The translations under genes were made by a program, and so were the position numbers. This document shows positions 44,618 through 52,993 of a DNA stretch of 64,000 nucleotides, one piece after another. This DNA is from Lysobacter capsici (GTDB lineage: Bacteria > Pseudomonadota > Gammaproteobacteria > Xanthomonadales > Xanthomonadaceae). The notes below the pieces were generated by a model that was not told where the DNA came from, did no database searches, and was given only the letters and a program-made list of their open reading frames with translations. The DNA lies in contig NZ_CP094357.1 in assembly GCF_014779555.2 (NCBI RefSeq), positions 4,960,001-5,024,000 of the forward strand, given 5' to 3'. Positions within the stretch are counted from its first letter, which is position 1; each line of letters opens with the position of its first letter.

Positions 44618-46477
44618 TCAAACCGCTCCGGGTACCGGCTGCAACGACACCAGCAACGCGCCGCGCCCGGCATGCGCGCCCAGGGCCGGGCCGGTCTCGA
44701 CCAGCCAGACCTGTTCCAGATCCAGCCGCCGCCGCAGCGCTTGGAGCAGGCGTTCGCCGTCCGCGCGCGCATCGCAATGGCCGACGATCGCGCGCCAGCG
44801 CTGGCTGCGCGGCGCGCGCCGGGCGATGTAGCGCGCGAACGCTTCCGGCGCGCCGGCCTTGGCGAACACCCCGCCGCTGACGCCCAACCGGCCCTCGGGC
44901 TTGATCTTCGCGATCGGGGTCAAGCCGGTGAACCGCACCAGCGGCGTCGCCCACGGCGGAATCCGGCCGCCGCGCACCGCATGCGAGATATCGCGCGCCA
45001 TCGCCCAGGTCAGGGTCAACGGCCGCAGCCGTTCGAGTTCGGCCACGATCGCCGCCAGTTCGATCCCGTCGGCGGCCAGCTCGGCCGCGCGCCAGGCCAG
45101 CAAGGCCTGGCCGCCGGCGGCGTTGAAGGTGTCGAACACCTGGACCCGGCGCGAACCGCTGTCGTCGGCGCGGCCGGCGGCCTGTTCGCCCGACTGCAAG
45201 GTGCCCGACACCGCCCGCGACAGCCCCACGTACAGCACCTGGGCGCGATGGCCCAGCAAAAATTCGAAGGCGCGGCGGAAATCCCCCGGCGGCGGCTGGC
45301 TGGTGCGCGGCAGGTCCGCGCTGACCGCCATGCGCCGATAGAACTCGGCGGTCACCAGGCCGGTCTTGTCGAGGTAATCGCGGCCGTCGATCGACACCCG
45401 GACCGGCACCACGTGCAGGCCGTAGTGCTCGGCCAGTTCCTCGGGCAGGTCGGCGGCGCTGTCGGTGACCACGGCCACGCGCTGCACGCGTTCGATGCTG
45501 CGCTGCTGCGCGAGCATGTCGTCGGCCTTCATGCCCTCGACCGCGCCGAACCGCGCGCACGCGTCGAACAACGCCTGCGGGGCGCCGACGTGGGCATGCA
45601 CGCGCATGCGCGTGGCGCCGCCGGCCAGCACCAGCGAATCGGCGCCGATCGCTTCGAGCGCCTCGCGCAAGCGATCGCGCGGCAGGTTCTCGCCAACCAG
45701 CAGGCATTCGCTGCACCAGCGCCGCAACGGATCGACCGTTTCGTGCAAGGCGGGAATCGCCGGATCGGCATGATCGGCGGCATGTCCATGGCCGCCGCAG
45801 CCTTCGTTCGCGGCGATGCCGGCGCCGTGCATGCGCAGCGCGCGCGGGCCGCCGTCGACGAATTCGGCGATGCCTTCGAGCAGGTCGACGAAACCTTGCG
45901 CGCCGGCATCGACCACCCCGGCTTTCTGCAACAACGCCATCTGCTGCGGCGTGTACGCCAGCGCCGCGCGCGCCCGCGCCAGCGCGCTGACGAAGCCCGG
46001 ACGCGGGTCGCCGTCGGCGCTGGCCGCGGCGGCCTCCTCCAGCGCATCGGCGAAGGCGTTGATGACGCTCAGGATGGTGCCCTCGACCGGGTGCGCCAGC
46101 GCGGCCCGGGCATTGGCCGCGCCATGGCGCACCGACGCGGCCAGGGTGGCCGCGTCCAGTTCGGGCTGGGCGCGCGCGTGTTCGGCCACGCCGTGCAGGA
46201 ACTGGGCCAGGATCGCCCCGGAATTGCCGCGCGCGCCGTCGATGGCGTCGTCGCCGATGCGCTTGAGCAGTTCGCCGATGTGGCGGCTGCGCCGGCTCAG
46301 CGCCCCGTTCAGCAGGCTGCCCAGGGTATGCGCGAGGTTGTTGCCGGTATCGCCGTCGGCGACCGGGAACACGTTGATCCGGTTGAGCAGGTCGCGGCCG
46401 GCGATGACCCGGCGCGCGCCGGAGATCAAGGCCCGGCGCAGGGCGGGCGCGGTCAGCGGCAGACGGGCGTTCGGCAT
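44618..46477 (-). CDS. DAK2-DegV fusion, FakA-FakB-like fatty acid kinase
   Basis: 619 residues from the ATG at 46477. The N-terminal third is a DAK2/DhaL domain with the ATP-Mg motif NVFPVADGDTGNNLAH (Asp41, Asp43) and GARGNSGAILAQFL; a FakA-like middle part follows (about 200-335, MRVHAHVGAPQALFDACARF). The C-terminal part (about 340-615) is a DegV/FakB fold: VAVVTDSAADLPEELAEHYG, LPRTSQPPPGDF and VLYVGLSRAVSGTLQS. In Gram-positives FakA and FakB are separate and together phosphorylate fatty acids. Here both are in one chain, near plsY, whose substrate they would make. Substrate is inferred from the families. Confidence 0.88.
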   Translation of the reverse strand: MPNARLPLTAPALRRALISGARRVIAGRDLLNRINVFPVADGDTGNNLAHTLGSLLNGALSRRSRHIGELLKRIGDDAIDGARGNSGAILAQFLHGVAEHARAQPELDAATLAASVRHGAANARAALAHPVEGTILSVINAFADALEEAAAASADGDPRPGFVSALARARAALAYTPQQMALLQKAGVVDAGAQGFVDLLEGIAEFVDGGPRALRMHGAGIAANEGCGGHGHAADHADPAIPALHETVDPLRRWCSECLLVGENLPRDRLREALEAIGADSLVLAGGATRMRVHAHVGAPQALFDACARFGAVEGMKADDMLAQQRSIERVQRVAVVTDSAADLPEELAEHYGLHVVPVRVSIDGRDYLDKTGLVTAEFYRRMAVSADLPRTSQPPPGDFRRAFEFLLGHRAQVLYVGLSRAVSGTLQSGEQAAGRADDSGSRRVQVFDTFNAAGGQALLAWRAAELAADGIELAAIVAELERLRPLTLTWAMARDISHAVRGGRIPPWATPLVRFTGLTPIAKIKPEGRLGVSGGVFAKAGAPEAFARYIARRAPRSQRWRAIVGHCDARADGERLLQALRRRLDLEQVWLVETGPALGAHAGRGALLVSLQPVPGAV

Positions 46478-46690
46478 GGACCCAGTCTGGCGCAAACCCG
46501 GACCGGCGCTTGCTGCGGCGCACAAGCGACGGCCCCGCCGGACAGCCGGGCGCACCTGACGACAATCCGGCCGAACGGCCGGGCGCACGCGATGACCATC
46601 CGGCCGAACGGCCGGATTCGGTAACGGTTTCGCGCTATAGTCGGCAATGGTCCCGGGCGCATCGCCGGGCCGACCTCCAAGGATTCCGCC

Positions 46691-46966
46691 ATGTTACGGA
46701 TCTGCACCTGCCTGCTGCTCGCCCTCGCCAGTGTCCTGGTCGTCGCGGAGGTGAGTGCGCGCGAGGTCAACAAGCTCAGCCAGGCCGACGCCTGCTCGGC
46801 CTCGCAGAAGACCGCCGCCGCCGACCGCCCCGCCGCGCGCACCAGCGCGCCGCCGCCGACCGCGCGCGACACCAAGGCCAAGCCGAGCATGCACAGCGAT
46901 TCGGACAGCACCAACCGCTTGCAGTCGCCGCGCTGGCACAATTTCCTGCCGGGCATGTTCCGCTGA
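46691..46966 (+). CDS. Small secreted protein of unknown function
   Basis: 91 residues. MLRICTCLLLALASVLVVAE is a signal peptide cut near VSA-RE. The mature part is hydrophilic and disordered-looking, rich in Ala, Ser, Thr and Lys (TSAPPPTARDTKAKPSMHSD), ending SPRWHNFLPGMFR. CCAAGGA precedes the start. No family recognised. It lies 36 bases before mtfA on the same strand. Confidence 0.65.
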   Translation: MLRICTCLLLALASVLVVAEVSAREVNKLSQADACSASQKTAAADRPAARTSAPPPTARDTKAKPSMHSDSDSTNRLQSPRWHNFLPGMFR

Positions 46967-47002
46967 TCGGATCGTCCCGCTGATCGTCCAGGCCGCCGTA
47001 CC

Positions 47003-47809
47003 TTGTTCGAGTTCCTGCGCCGTCTGCGGCGCCCCGCCCCATCCATCGACGACGACCTGTGGCGCATCACCGTCGCCGCCTTGCCGTGGGCGAACGATCT
47101 GGACGCGCCGCGACAGCAGCGGCTGCGCGAACTGAGCGCGCGCTTCCTGCGCGAGAAAACCATCACCCCGGTACAGGGCCTGCAGCTGGACGAAGTCCAG
47201 CACTGCATGCTCGCGGCGATGTGCTGCCTGCCGCTGCTGGAGTTCGGCGCCGAAGGCCTGCACGGCTGGTCGCAGATGCTGGTCTATCCCGACGAGTTCC
47301 GGGTCAAGCTGGTCGACTTCGACGAAAACGACGTGCAGCACGAGTGGCACGAGGAAATCAGCGGCGAGTCGCACGACAACGGCGTGCTGATCGTGTCCTG
47401 GGCCGACGTCGCCGCCGAATGCGCGGCGCCGCATCGCGGCGACATGGTCGTGGTCCACGAAATGGCGCACAAGCTGGATTTTCTCGATGGCGTGGTCGAC
47501 GGCACGCCGCCGCTGCCGCGCGAATGGCAGCTCGAATGGGCGCGCGATTTCCAGGCGGCCTACGAGGATTTCGGCGACGAGGTCGATGCCTTGCTCGATG
47601 CCGAGGACGAAGACCCGGATCGCTCAGCGAACGACGACGAAGACGCCGGCTACCTGCACGGCATCCGCATCACCGCGGCCGACGCGCCGGAGGAATTCTT
47701 CGCCGTCGTCAGCGAATGCCATTTCAGCAATCCCGACGCGTTGCTGGCGCGCATGCCGCGGGTGGCCGCGCACTTGATCCGGTTCTACGGGCCTTCGCCG
47801 TTTGCGTGA
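47003..47809 (+). CDS. mtfA: M90-family zinc peptidase MtfA
   Basis: 268 residues from a TTG start at 47003, the position where homology begins (MFEFLRRLRR). The zinc motif is HEMAHKLDFLDG (His152, Glu153, His156), and the downstream glutamates are in APEEFFAVVSECHF. E. coli MtfA is a cytoplasmic peptidase that interacts with the Mlc repressor and so affects glucose uptake; whether an Mlc exists here is unknown. Acidic insertions (DAEDEDPDRSANDDED) precede the C-terminal helix. The alternative starts in this frame are further downstream and would cut the fold. Confidence 0.92.
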   Translation: MFEFLRRLRRPAPSIDDDLWRITVAALPWANDLDAPRQQRLRELSARFLREKTITPVQGLQLDEVQHCMLAAMCCLPLLEFGAEGLHGWSQMLVYPDEFRVKLVDFDENDVQHEWHEEISGESHDNGVLIVSWADVAAECAAPHRGDMVVVHEMAHKLDFLDGVVDGTPPLPREWQLEWARDFQAAYEDFGDEVDALLDAEDEDPDRSANDDEDAGYLHGIRITAADAPEEFFAVVSECHFSNPDALLARMPRVAAHLIRFYGPSPFA

Positions 47810-48053
47810 ACGCAGTCGTTTCGCTTCACGCGGAAGCATTGACTCAAACAACCGTCGCGAACACGAAATCTTCTGCGTCAGGGCTTGGGTTGCGACGACC
47901 TTCGCCAGGATCGCCTCGGACTTTCGAACCCGCGAACCACAGGAGAGCGCCGGGACCGAAGCCTCGCCCGCCAAAAAGATTGAGTGAGTCGCAGGTCGAT
48001 CGCCCTGCGCGCGAATCGAACTCAGGCCCGCGCAAACACCGCGCAAGCCAGGC

Positions 48054-49463
48054 CTACAACCCCGGCGGCAGCTTCACTTCGAACCGCGTCCCGCCCAGTT
48101 CCTGCGACGGCGTGACATCCAGGGTGCCGCGATAACCCCGCACCAGATCCTGCACGATCGCCAGGCCGATGCCGTGGCCGTGCACGCGTTCGTCGCCGCG
48201 CACGCCGCGCTGCAGGATCGATGCGACCTTCTCGGGCGGAATGCCGGGGCCGTCGTCGTCGACCGCAAGCAACAGGCCGGGCCGCCGGTTGGCCGCGGTC
48301 TCGCCGGGCTGGACCGTCAGCAGCACCCGCGAGTTCGCCCACTTGAACGCGTTTTCCAGCAGATTGCCGAGCAATTCCTGCAAGTCGCCGGGTTCGCCGT
48401 GGAACTGCACGCCGTCGGCGAGATCGAACTCGCACAGCACGCCCTTGGAGGCATAGACCTTTTCCAGGCCGCGCACGATTTCCTCGGCATGCGATTCGAT
48501 CGCGATCGGCGCGGCGAACAAGGCGTGTCCGCCCGACGCGGCGCGCGCGAGCTGGTACGACACCAGATCGTTCATGCGCCGCAGTTGCACGCTGACGTCC
48601 TCGCGCAATTCCGGATCGATCGGCACCGGCCCGTTCTCGTCGTCCAGGCGCGCATGCAGCACCGCCAGCGGCGTCTTCAGGCTGTGGGCGAGATCGGCCA
48701 GGGTGTTGCGCTGGCGATCGAGATTTTCGCGTTCGCTCTCGATGAAGGCGTTGATGCTTTCGGTCAGCGGTTCGAGCTCGCGCGGGTGGCGCTCGCTCAT
48801 GCGCGAGGCCAGGCCGCGCTGCACGCGCTTGAGTTCCTCGATCACGCGTTTGAGCGGACGCAGGCTCCACTGCATGATCAAGGCCTGCAACAGCAGCAGG
48901 ATCACGCCGGCGCCGCCGAGGTAGCGCCACAGCGCCTGGCGGAACACCGCGACCTGATGGCGCAGCGCGCTGGTGTCTTCGAGAATGTAGATCGTGTACT
49001 GGAATTCGGCCTTGGCGTCGCCGTCGACGCTCCAGATCAGGCCGCGCCCGTAACGGTAGGCCTCGCCGGTGCGGCCGCTGATCTCGGTGACCGGCAGCGG
49101 GCCTTCGAAGGTTTCCTCGGTGGGCTTGAGCATGCCGCCGTCGGGCAGCACCGGGCCTTGCGCCGACATCGAATCCCAGTGCCCGTCGGGCAGGATGACC
49201 TCGGCGTACAGACCGCTGCCGGGCCGGTCGAAACGCGGGTCCGGCGGATCGTAGGGCGGGATGATTTCGCCGCCGCGACCGAAATCGGTGTCGGCCGCGT
49301 ACGCCAGCGCGTAACTGGTCAGGCGCTGGCGCAGATTGCTTTCGGCGGTCTCAAGGAACGCGCGGTCGAGCGCGTAGCCGGCCAGGGCCAGGAACGCCAA
49401 CAGGCCCAGGCTCGCGGCCAGCAACTGGCGCGCGCGCAACGAACGCGGCTGTCCCCAGCTCAC
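48054..49463 (-). CDS. phoQ: Sensor histidine kinase PhoQ
   Basis: 469 residues. Two transmembrane helices (16-36 and about 178-200) flank a periplasmic sensor of about 140 residues rich in Pro, Asp and Gly (GGEIIPPYDPPDPRFDRPGS). The cytoplasmic part has HAMP, dimerisation helix with the phosphorylated His in LADLAHSLKTPLAVL, N box (ELLGNLLENAFKWA), and G boxes (VDDDGPGIP, GHGIGLAIVQDLVRGYRGTL). It is the last gene of the PepSY-phoP-phoQ run. In relatives it senses Mg2+ and cationic peptides; the ligand is not shown here. Confidence 0.92.
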   Translation of the reverse strand: MSWGQPRSLRARQLLAASLGLLAFLALAGYALDRAFLETAESNLRQRLTSYALAYAADTDFGRGGEIIPPYDPPDPRFDRPGSGLYAEVILPDGHWDSMSAQGPVLPDGGMLKPTEETFEGPLPVTEISGRTGEAYRYGRGLIWSVDGDAKAEFQYTIYILEDTSALRHQVAVFRQALWRYLGGAGVILLLLQALIMQWSLRPLKRVIEELKRVQRGLASRMSERHPRELEPLTESINAFIESERENLDRQRNTLADLAHSLKTPLAVLHARLDDENGPVPIDPELREDVSVQLRRMNDLVSYQLARAASGGHALFAAPIAIESHAEEIVRGLEKVYASKGVLCEFDLADGVQFHGEPGDLQELLGNLLENAFKWANSRVLLTVQPGETAANRRPGLLLAVDDDGPGIPPEKVASILQRGVRGDERVHGHGIGLAIVQDLVRGYRGTLDVTPSQELGGTRFEVKLPPGL

Positions 49464-49480
49464 GGCATCGGGCGGGCAAC

Positions 49481-49511
49481 GCGGCCCGCATCAGGAAAAG
49501 ACGCGGGCCGC
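49481..49511 (-). other. Intercistronic hairpin between phoP and phoQ
   Basis: GCGGCCCGC / GCGGGCCGC, a perfect 9-bp stem around a 13-base loop in the 72-base gap between the two genes. No T run follows, so it is more likely an mRNA stability or attenuation element than a full terminator. Confidence 0.6.
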
Positions 49512-49535
49512 ATAGGGTCCGTCAGGTACTCCGGA

Positions 49536-50219
49536 TCAGTCGCCGCTGCGCGGAATGGCGAAACGGTAACCGCGGCCACGCACGGTCTCGATCGGCTTGA
49601 GCGCGCCATCGGGGTCGAGCTTCTTGCGCAGGCGGCCGATGAACACTTCCAGCACGTTGGAGTCGCGGTCGAAGTCCTGCTGATAGATGTGCTCGGTCAG
49701 GTCGGCCTTCGAGACCAGCTCGCCGGCGTGCATCATCAGGTACTCCAGCACCTTGTACTCGTAGCTGGTGAGGTCGACGTTGGTGCCGTTGACGCTGACC
49801 GTCTGCGCGGCCAGGTCCAGCATCACCGGACCGCATTCCAGGGTCGGCTTGCTCCAGCCCGCGGCGCGGCGCACCAGCGCGTTGAGGCGCGCCAGCAGTT
49901 CCTCGACGTGGAACGGCTTGACCAGGTAATCGTCGGCGCCCTGCTTGAGGCCCTCGACCTTGTCCTGCCAGCTCGAACGCGCGGTCAGGATCAACACCGG
50001 GAATTTCTTGCCCTCGTCGCGCAGAGCCTTGATCAGTTCCATGCCCGACATCTTGGGCAGGCCCAGATCGATGATGCCCAGGTCGAACGGCACTTCGCGG
50101 CCCATGTACAGGCCTTCCTCGCCGTCTTGCGCGGCATCGACCGCGAAGCCCTCGCGCTTCAGGCGCGCGGCCAGGGTCTCGCGCAGAGGCGCTTCGTCTT
50201 CGACCAGCAGAATTCGCAT
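49536..50219 (-). CDS. phoP: Response regulator PhoP
   Basis: 227 residues from the ATG at 50219 (AGGGAG at 5-base spacing); a GTG two codons upstream is less likely. Receiver domain 1-115 with acidic residues in LLVEDEA, phosphorylation Asp in LGIIDLGLPKMSGMEL, Thr in LILTARS and Lys in YLVKPFH. An OmpR-type winged helix follows (LTSYEYKVLEYLMMHAGELV, SNVLEVFIGRLRKKLDPD). It pairs with the adjacent PhoQ. The PepSY gene upstream on the same strand is a common neighbour. Confidence 0.94.
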   Translation of the reverse strand: MRILLVEDEAPLRETLAARLKREGFAVDAAQDGEEGLYMGREVPFDLGIIDLGLPKMSGMELIKALRDEGKKFPVLILTARSSWQDKVEGLKQGADDYLVKPFHVEELLARLNALVRRAAGWSKPTLECGPVMLDLAAQTVSVNGTNVDLTSYEYKVLEYLMMHAGELVSKADLTEHIYQQDFDRDSNVLEVFIGRLRKKLDPDGALKPIETVRGRGYRFAIPRSGD

Positions 50220-50276
50220 GGGCACTCCCTTGATGAAGTCGGTCCGACCGGATCGTTTGGACCGTCGGAGCGAAGG

Positions 50277-50627
50277 TTAGTCGTTATCGTTGTCGTCGCG
50301 GCGTGTAGGGCGATCGTCGTCGCGGCGCCCACGCTGCTGGGGGTCGTCCATGTAAACACGGACCCGGCCACTGGAATCGACCACTTTGACCCGATTTACG
50401 TCACGGCCGTCAAAAGGGATGCGTTCGGCGCTGAGCACCTGGCCGCCGCCGCTTTCGCGTTCGACCCGGCGGATCGCGTCGGACAGGGAGCGGTGGTCCT
50501 CGCGACGGTCGTGGCCGCGCCAGGGCCGGCCGCCGTCGTCTTGCTGCTGCGCCATGGCCTGACCGACCGCCGCCGACGAGGCGACGAGCAGCAGCAAGGA
50601 CAGGACGCGGGCGGACCGGATGCTCAT
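50277..50627 (-). CDS. PepSY-domain exported protein
   Basis: 116 residues. Signal peptide 1-26 (LLLLVASSAAVGQAMA). The remainder contains a PepSY-like repeat (LSDAIRRVERESGGGQVLSA, then FDGRDVNRVKVVDSSGRVRV) and an Arg/Asp-rich tail (RRDDDRPTRRDDNDND). PepSY domains are periplasmic inhibitory or metal-sensing modules often linked to two-component systems. The gene is 57 bases upstream of phoP, likely in the same operon, and may modulate signalling. Confidence 0.82.
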   Translation of the reverse strand: MSIRSARVLSLLLLVASSAAVGQAMAQQQDDGGRPWRGHDRREDHRSLSDAIRRVERESGGGQVLSAERIPFDGRDVNRVKVVDSSGRVRVYMDDPQQRGRRDDDRPTRRDDNDND

Positions 50628-50817
50628 GACTTCGAAGTTGACCCCAGCGGAACAATAAAGTGCGCAAATCGCAATGTGCAGGCATTTTCGAAACGTAGCG
50701 GTGAATCCGATCTGAACTTTTCCGAACGGTCCCAGCCGCCATTCAGGCCGGTACGACCGCCGTCACACGTTGGCGCGGGTCGCGGCCGGCCGAAGCCGGC
50801 GCCGATCACCATCCCGA

Positions 50818-51744
50818 TCAGTAGATTTCGCCGACGCAGCAACGCAGCGAACCGCCGCCGGCCTCGATCGCATCCAGCTCGACTGTCGCCACGGCGAAAC
50901 CCGCGTCGGCCAGTCCGGCCAGGGTCGCGGGCGTCAGCGAACGCCCGGCCGCGGCGCTCATCCAGACCTTGTCCTGCGACAGCGCGATCGAATTGGCCGC
51001 GAACGCCGCGTGCTCGGCGGCCGACAGCAGCCAGCCGTGCGGCGCATGGAAGCCGGCGATCGCCTCGGCCACGCCGGCATCGGCGAATCCGCCCGGACAC
51101 ACCAGCGCGGCGCGGCCGGCCAGCACCGCCAGCACCACATTGGTGTGGTATTCGCCCGGCGCCAGGTCGAACAGCAAGGTCGCGCGCAGCCCCAGCGCCT
51201 CGTGCATCAGCCGCGCGCCGGCCTCGTCGCAGCGTTCGGACAACCCGGCATAGCCCAGCCCGCGGGCGCGATCGATCACCAGCGCGCCGGTAAGTTCGCA
51301 CGGATGCGGCTGGGTCGACAGGTCCACTTCGGCGTAGCCCAGCACCTGGCTGAAGAAGGCGCGGATGTCGGCCCGGGCCGCTTCGCGCTGGCGCACGGGA
51401 TGACGCATGCGCCCGATCACGCAGCGCGGGCCGGTGGCCGCGGCGGCGCTGGTGGCGAAGACGTTGTTCGGAAACAGCGCGTCCGGGGTGTCCGGATCGC
51501 CGGCGAAGCAGATCGTCGGCAGCACCGCCGACAAGGCGCGCTGCAGCTCGCGGTGCTGGGCGCTGGCCCGGCCCGGGTCGAACTCGTCGGCCTGGGCCAT
51601 GTAGCGGTTGTCGCCGGCCGATTGCTCGGCGCGGGCGAAGCCGTCGGGCGCGACCAGGAACGCGGCGCGCGCGGTCGCCGCGCCGAAATCGGCCGGCAGC
51701 GAGCGGGCGTGGGCGAAGAAGGCGGCGTGGTCGCGGGTGATCAT
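50818..51744 (-). CDS. ctlX: Amidinotransferase/arginine-deiminase-fold hydrolase, CtlX type
   Basis: 308 residues. Signatures of the GME superfamily: DALFPNNVFATS near residue 88, a catalytic His in LAPGEYHTNVVLAVLAGRAA and the nucleophilic Cys at the C-terminus (GGGSLRCCVGEIY). The layout (five beta-beta-alpha modules, about 300 residues) matches the citrulline-utilisation hydrolase group rather than true arginine deiminase, which is longer. The substrate is not proven. It is on the same strand as dusA, which lies 16 bases upstream. Confidence 0.8.
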   Translation of the reverse strand: MITRDHAAFFAHARSLPADFGAATARAAFLVAPDGFARAEQSAGDNRYMAQADEFDPGRASAQHRELQRALSAVLPTICFAGDPDTPDALFPNNVFATSAAAATGPRCVIGRMRHPVRQREAARADIRAFFSQVLGYAEVDLSTQPHPCELTGALVIDRARGLGYAGLSERCDEAGARLMHEALGLRATLLFDLAPGEYHTNVVLAVLAGRAALVCPGGFADAGVAEAIAGFHAPHGWLLSAAEHAAFAANSIALSQDKVWMSAAAGRSLTPATLAGLADAGFAVATVELDAIEAGGGSLRCCVGEIY

Positions 51745-51760
51745 GATTCAGTACGGCCGC

Positions 51761-52774
51761 TCAGGCGGCGTCGCGCGCGGCGAACGACTCGGTCACCGCC
51801 AGCGCCTGTTCGATCAGCGACCAGTCCGCGCCGGGCTTGTGCGCGCCTTCGCTGAGGATCTGCCGGAACGCGCGGCCGCCGCGCTCGCCATGGAACAGGC
51901 CGAGCATGTGCCGGGTGATGTGCTTGAGGAACACGCCGCGTTCGAGCTGGCTTTCCACATAAGGCCGCAGCGAGCGCAACAGTTCGGCGCGACTGCTTAG
52001 TTCGCCGCCGAACCAGGCGGTGTCGAGCCGATGCAGCACGTAAGGCTCGTGATACGCCGCGCGGCCGAGCATCGCGCCGTCGGTGTGCTGCAGATGCGCG
52101 GTCGCCTCGTCCGGCGTGGCGATGCCGCCGTTGACGATCACCTGCAGCGCCGGGCGTTCCTGCTTGAGCCGATAGGCCCAGTCGTAACGCAGCGGCGGCA
52201 CCTCGCGGTTTTCCTTCGGCGACAGGCCCTTGAGCCAAGCGTTGCGGGCATGCACCACGAACATCCGGCAGCCGGCCGCGGCGACTTCGTCGACGAAGGC
52301 CAGGAACACTTCGAAACGATGGTCATCGTCGACCCCGAGCCGGCATTTGACCGTGACCGGCACGTCGCAGGCCTCGACCATCGCCGCGACCGAGGCCGCC
52401 ACCAGCGCCGGTTCGCGCATCAGGCAAGCGCCGAAGCGTCCGGCCTGGACCCGGTCGGACGGGCAGCCGCAATTGAGATTGATCTCGTCGAACCCGCGCT
52501 CGGCGCCGATCCGCGCCGCCTGCGCCAGCAACGCCGGCTCGCTGCCGCCGAGCTGCAGCGCGACCGGATGCTCGACCGGATCCATCGCCAGCAGCCGCGC
52601 CCGATCGCCATGGATGACCGCGTTGGCGTGGACCATCTCGGTGTACAGCCGCGCATGCGGGGCCAGGGCGCGGTGGAAGACGCGGCAATGCGAATCGGTC
52701 CAGTCCATCATCGGAGCGACGGACAGGCGCAACTGCGCGGCGGGAATGGCGGGCGTGGGGATCATCGCGCTCAT
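51761..52774 (-). CDS. dusA: tRNA-dihydrouridine synthase A
   Basis: 337 residues from the ATG at 52774 (no strong ribosome binding site; ATG at 52765 is an alternative). FMN-binding start LSVAPMMDWTDSHCRVFHRA, catalytic Cys in NCGCPSDRVQAGRFGACLM, VTVKCRLGVDD and NGGIATPDEA. The GCPSDRVQ-G-FGACLM form is diagnostic for DusA, which reduces U20/U20a of tRNAs. The gene is followed by ctlX at 16 bases. Confidence 0.95.
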   Translation of the reverse strand: MSAMIPTPAIPAAQLRLSVAPMMDWTDSHCRVFHRALAPHARLYTEMVHANAVIHGDRARLLAMDPVEHPVALQLGGSEPALLAQAARIGAERGFDEINLNCGCPSDRVQAGRFGACLMREPALVAASVAAMVEACDVPVTVKCRLGVDDDHRFEVFLAFVDEVAAAGCRMFVVHARNAWLKGLSPKENREVPPLRYDWAYRLKQERPALQVIVNGGIATPDEATAHLQHTDGAMLGRAAYHEPYVLHRLDTAWFGGELSSRAELLRSLRPYVESQLERGVFLKHITRHMLGLFHGERGGRAFRQILSEGAHKPGADWSLIEQALAVTESFAARDAA

Positions 52775-52993
52775 TGTAATGGCTGGAGCCGCGTCGACCT
52801 GCCGACAGCCGGCGGCGACCGAAGCGCGACGATCCGCGGCCACGGCCCTCGCGATTTGCGACTGCGCACCCGAAACCCGGAAAAAACGCCATTTTCGGCG
52901 TCTATCTTGATCTTAATTTCATCGTGACAAGCGGAGTTTGAGCCGGTGCAGGACGCGTCCATGGGGGATGCCGGGCCGCGCCGGGGGAGCCGC

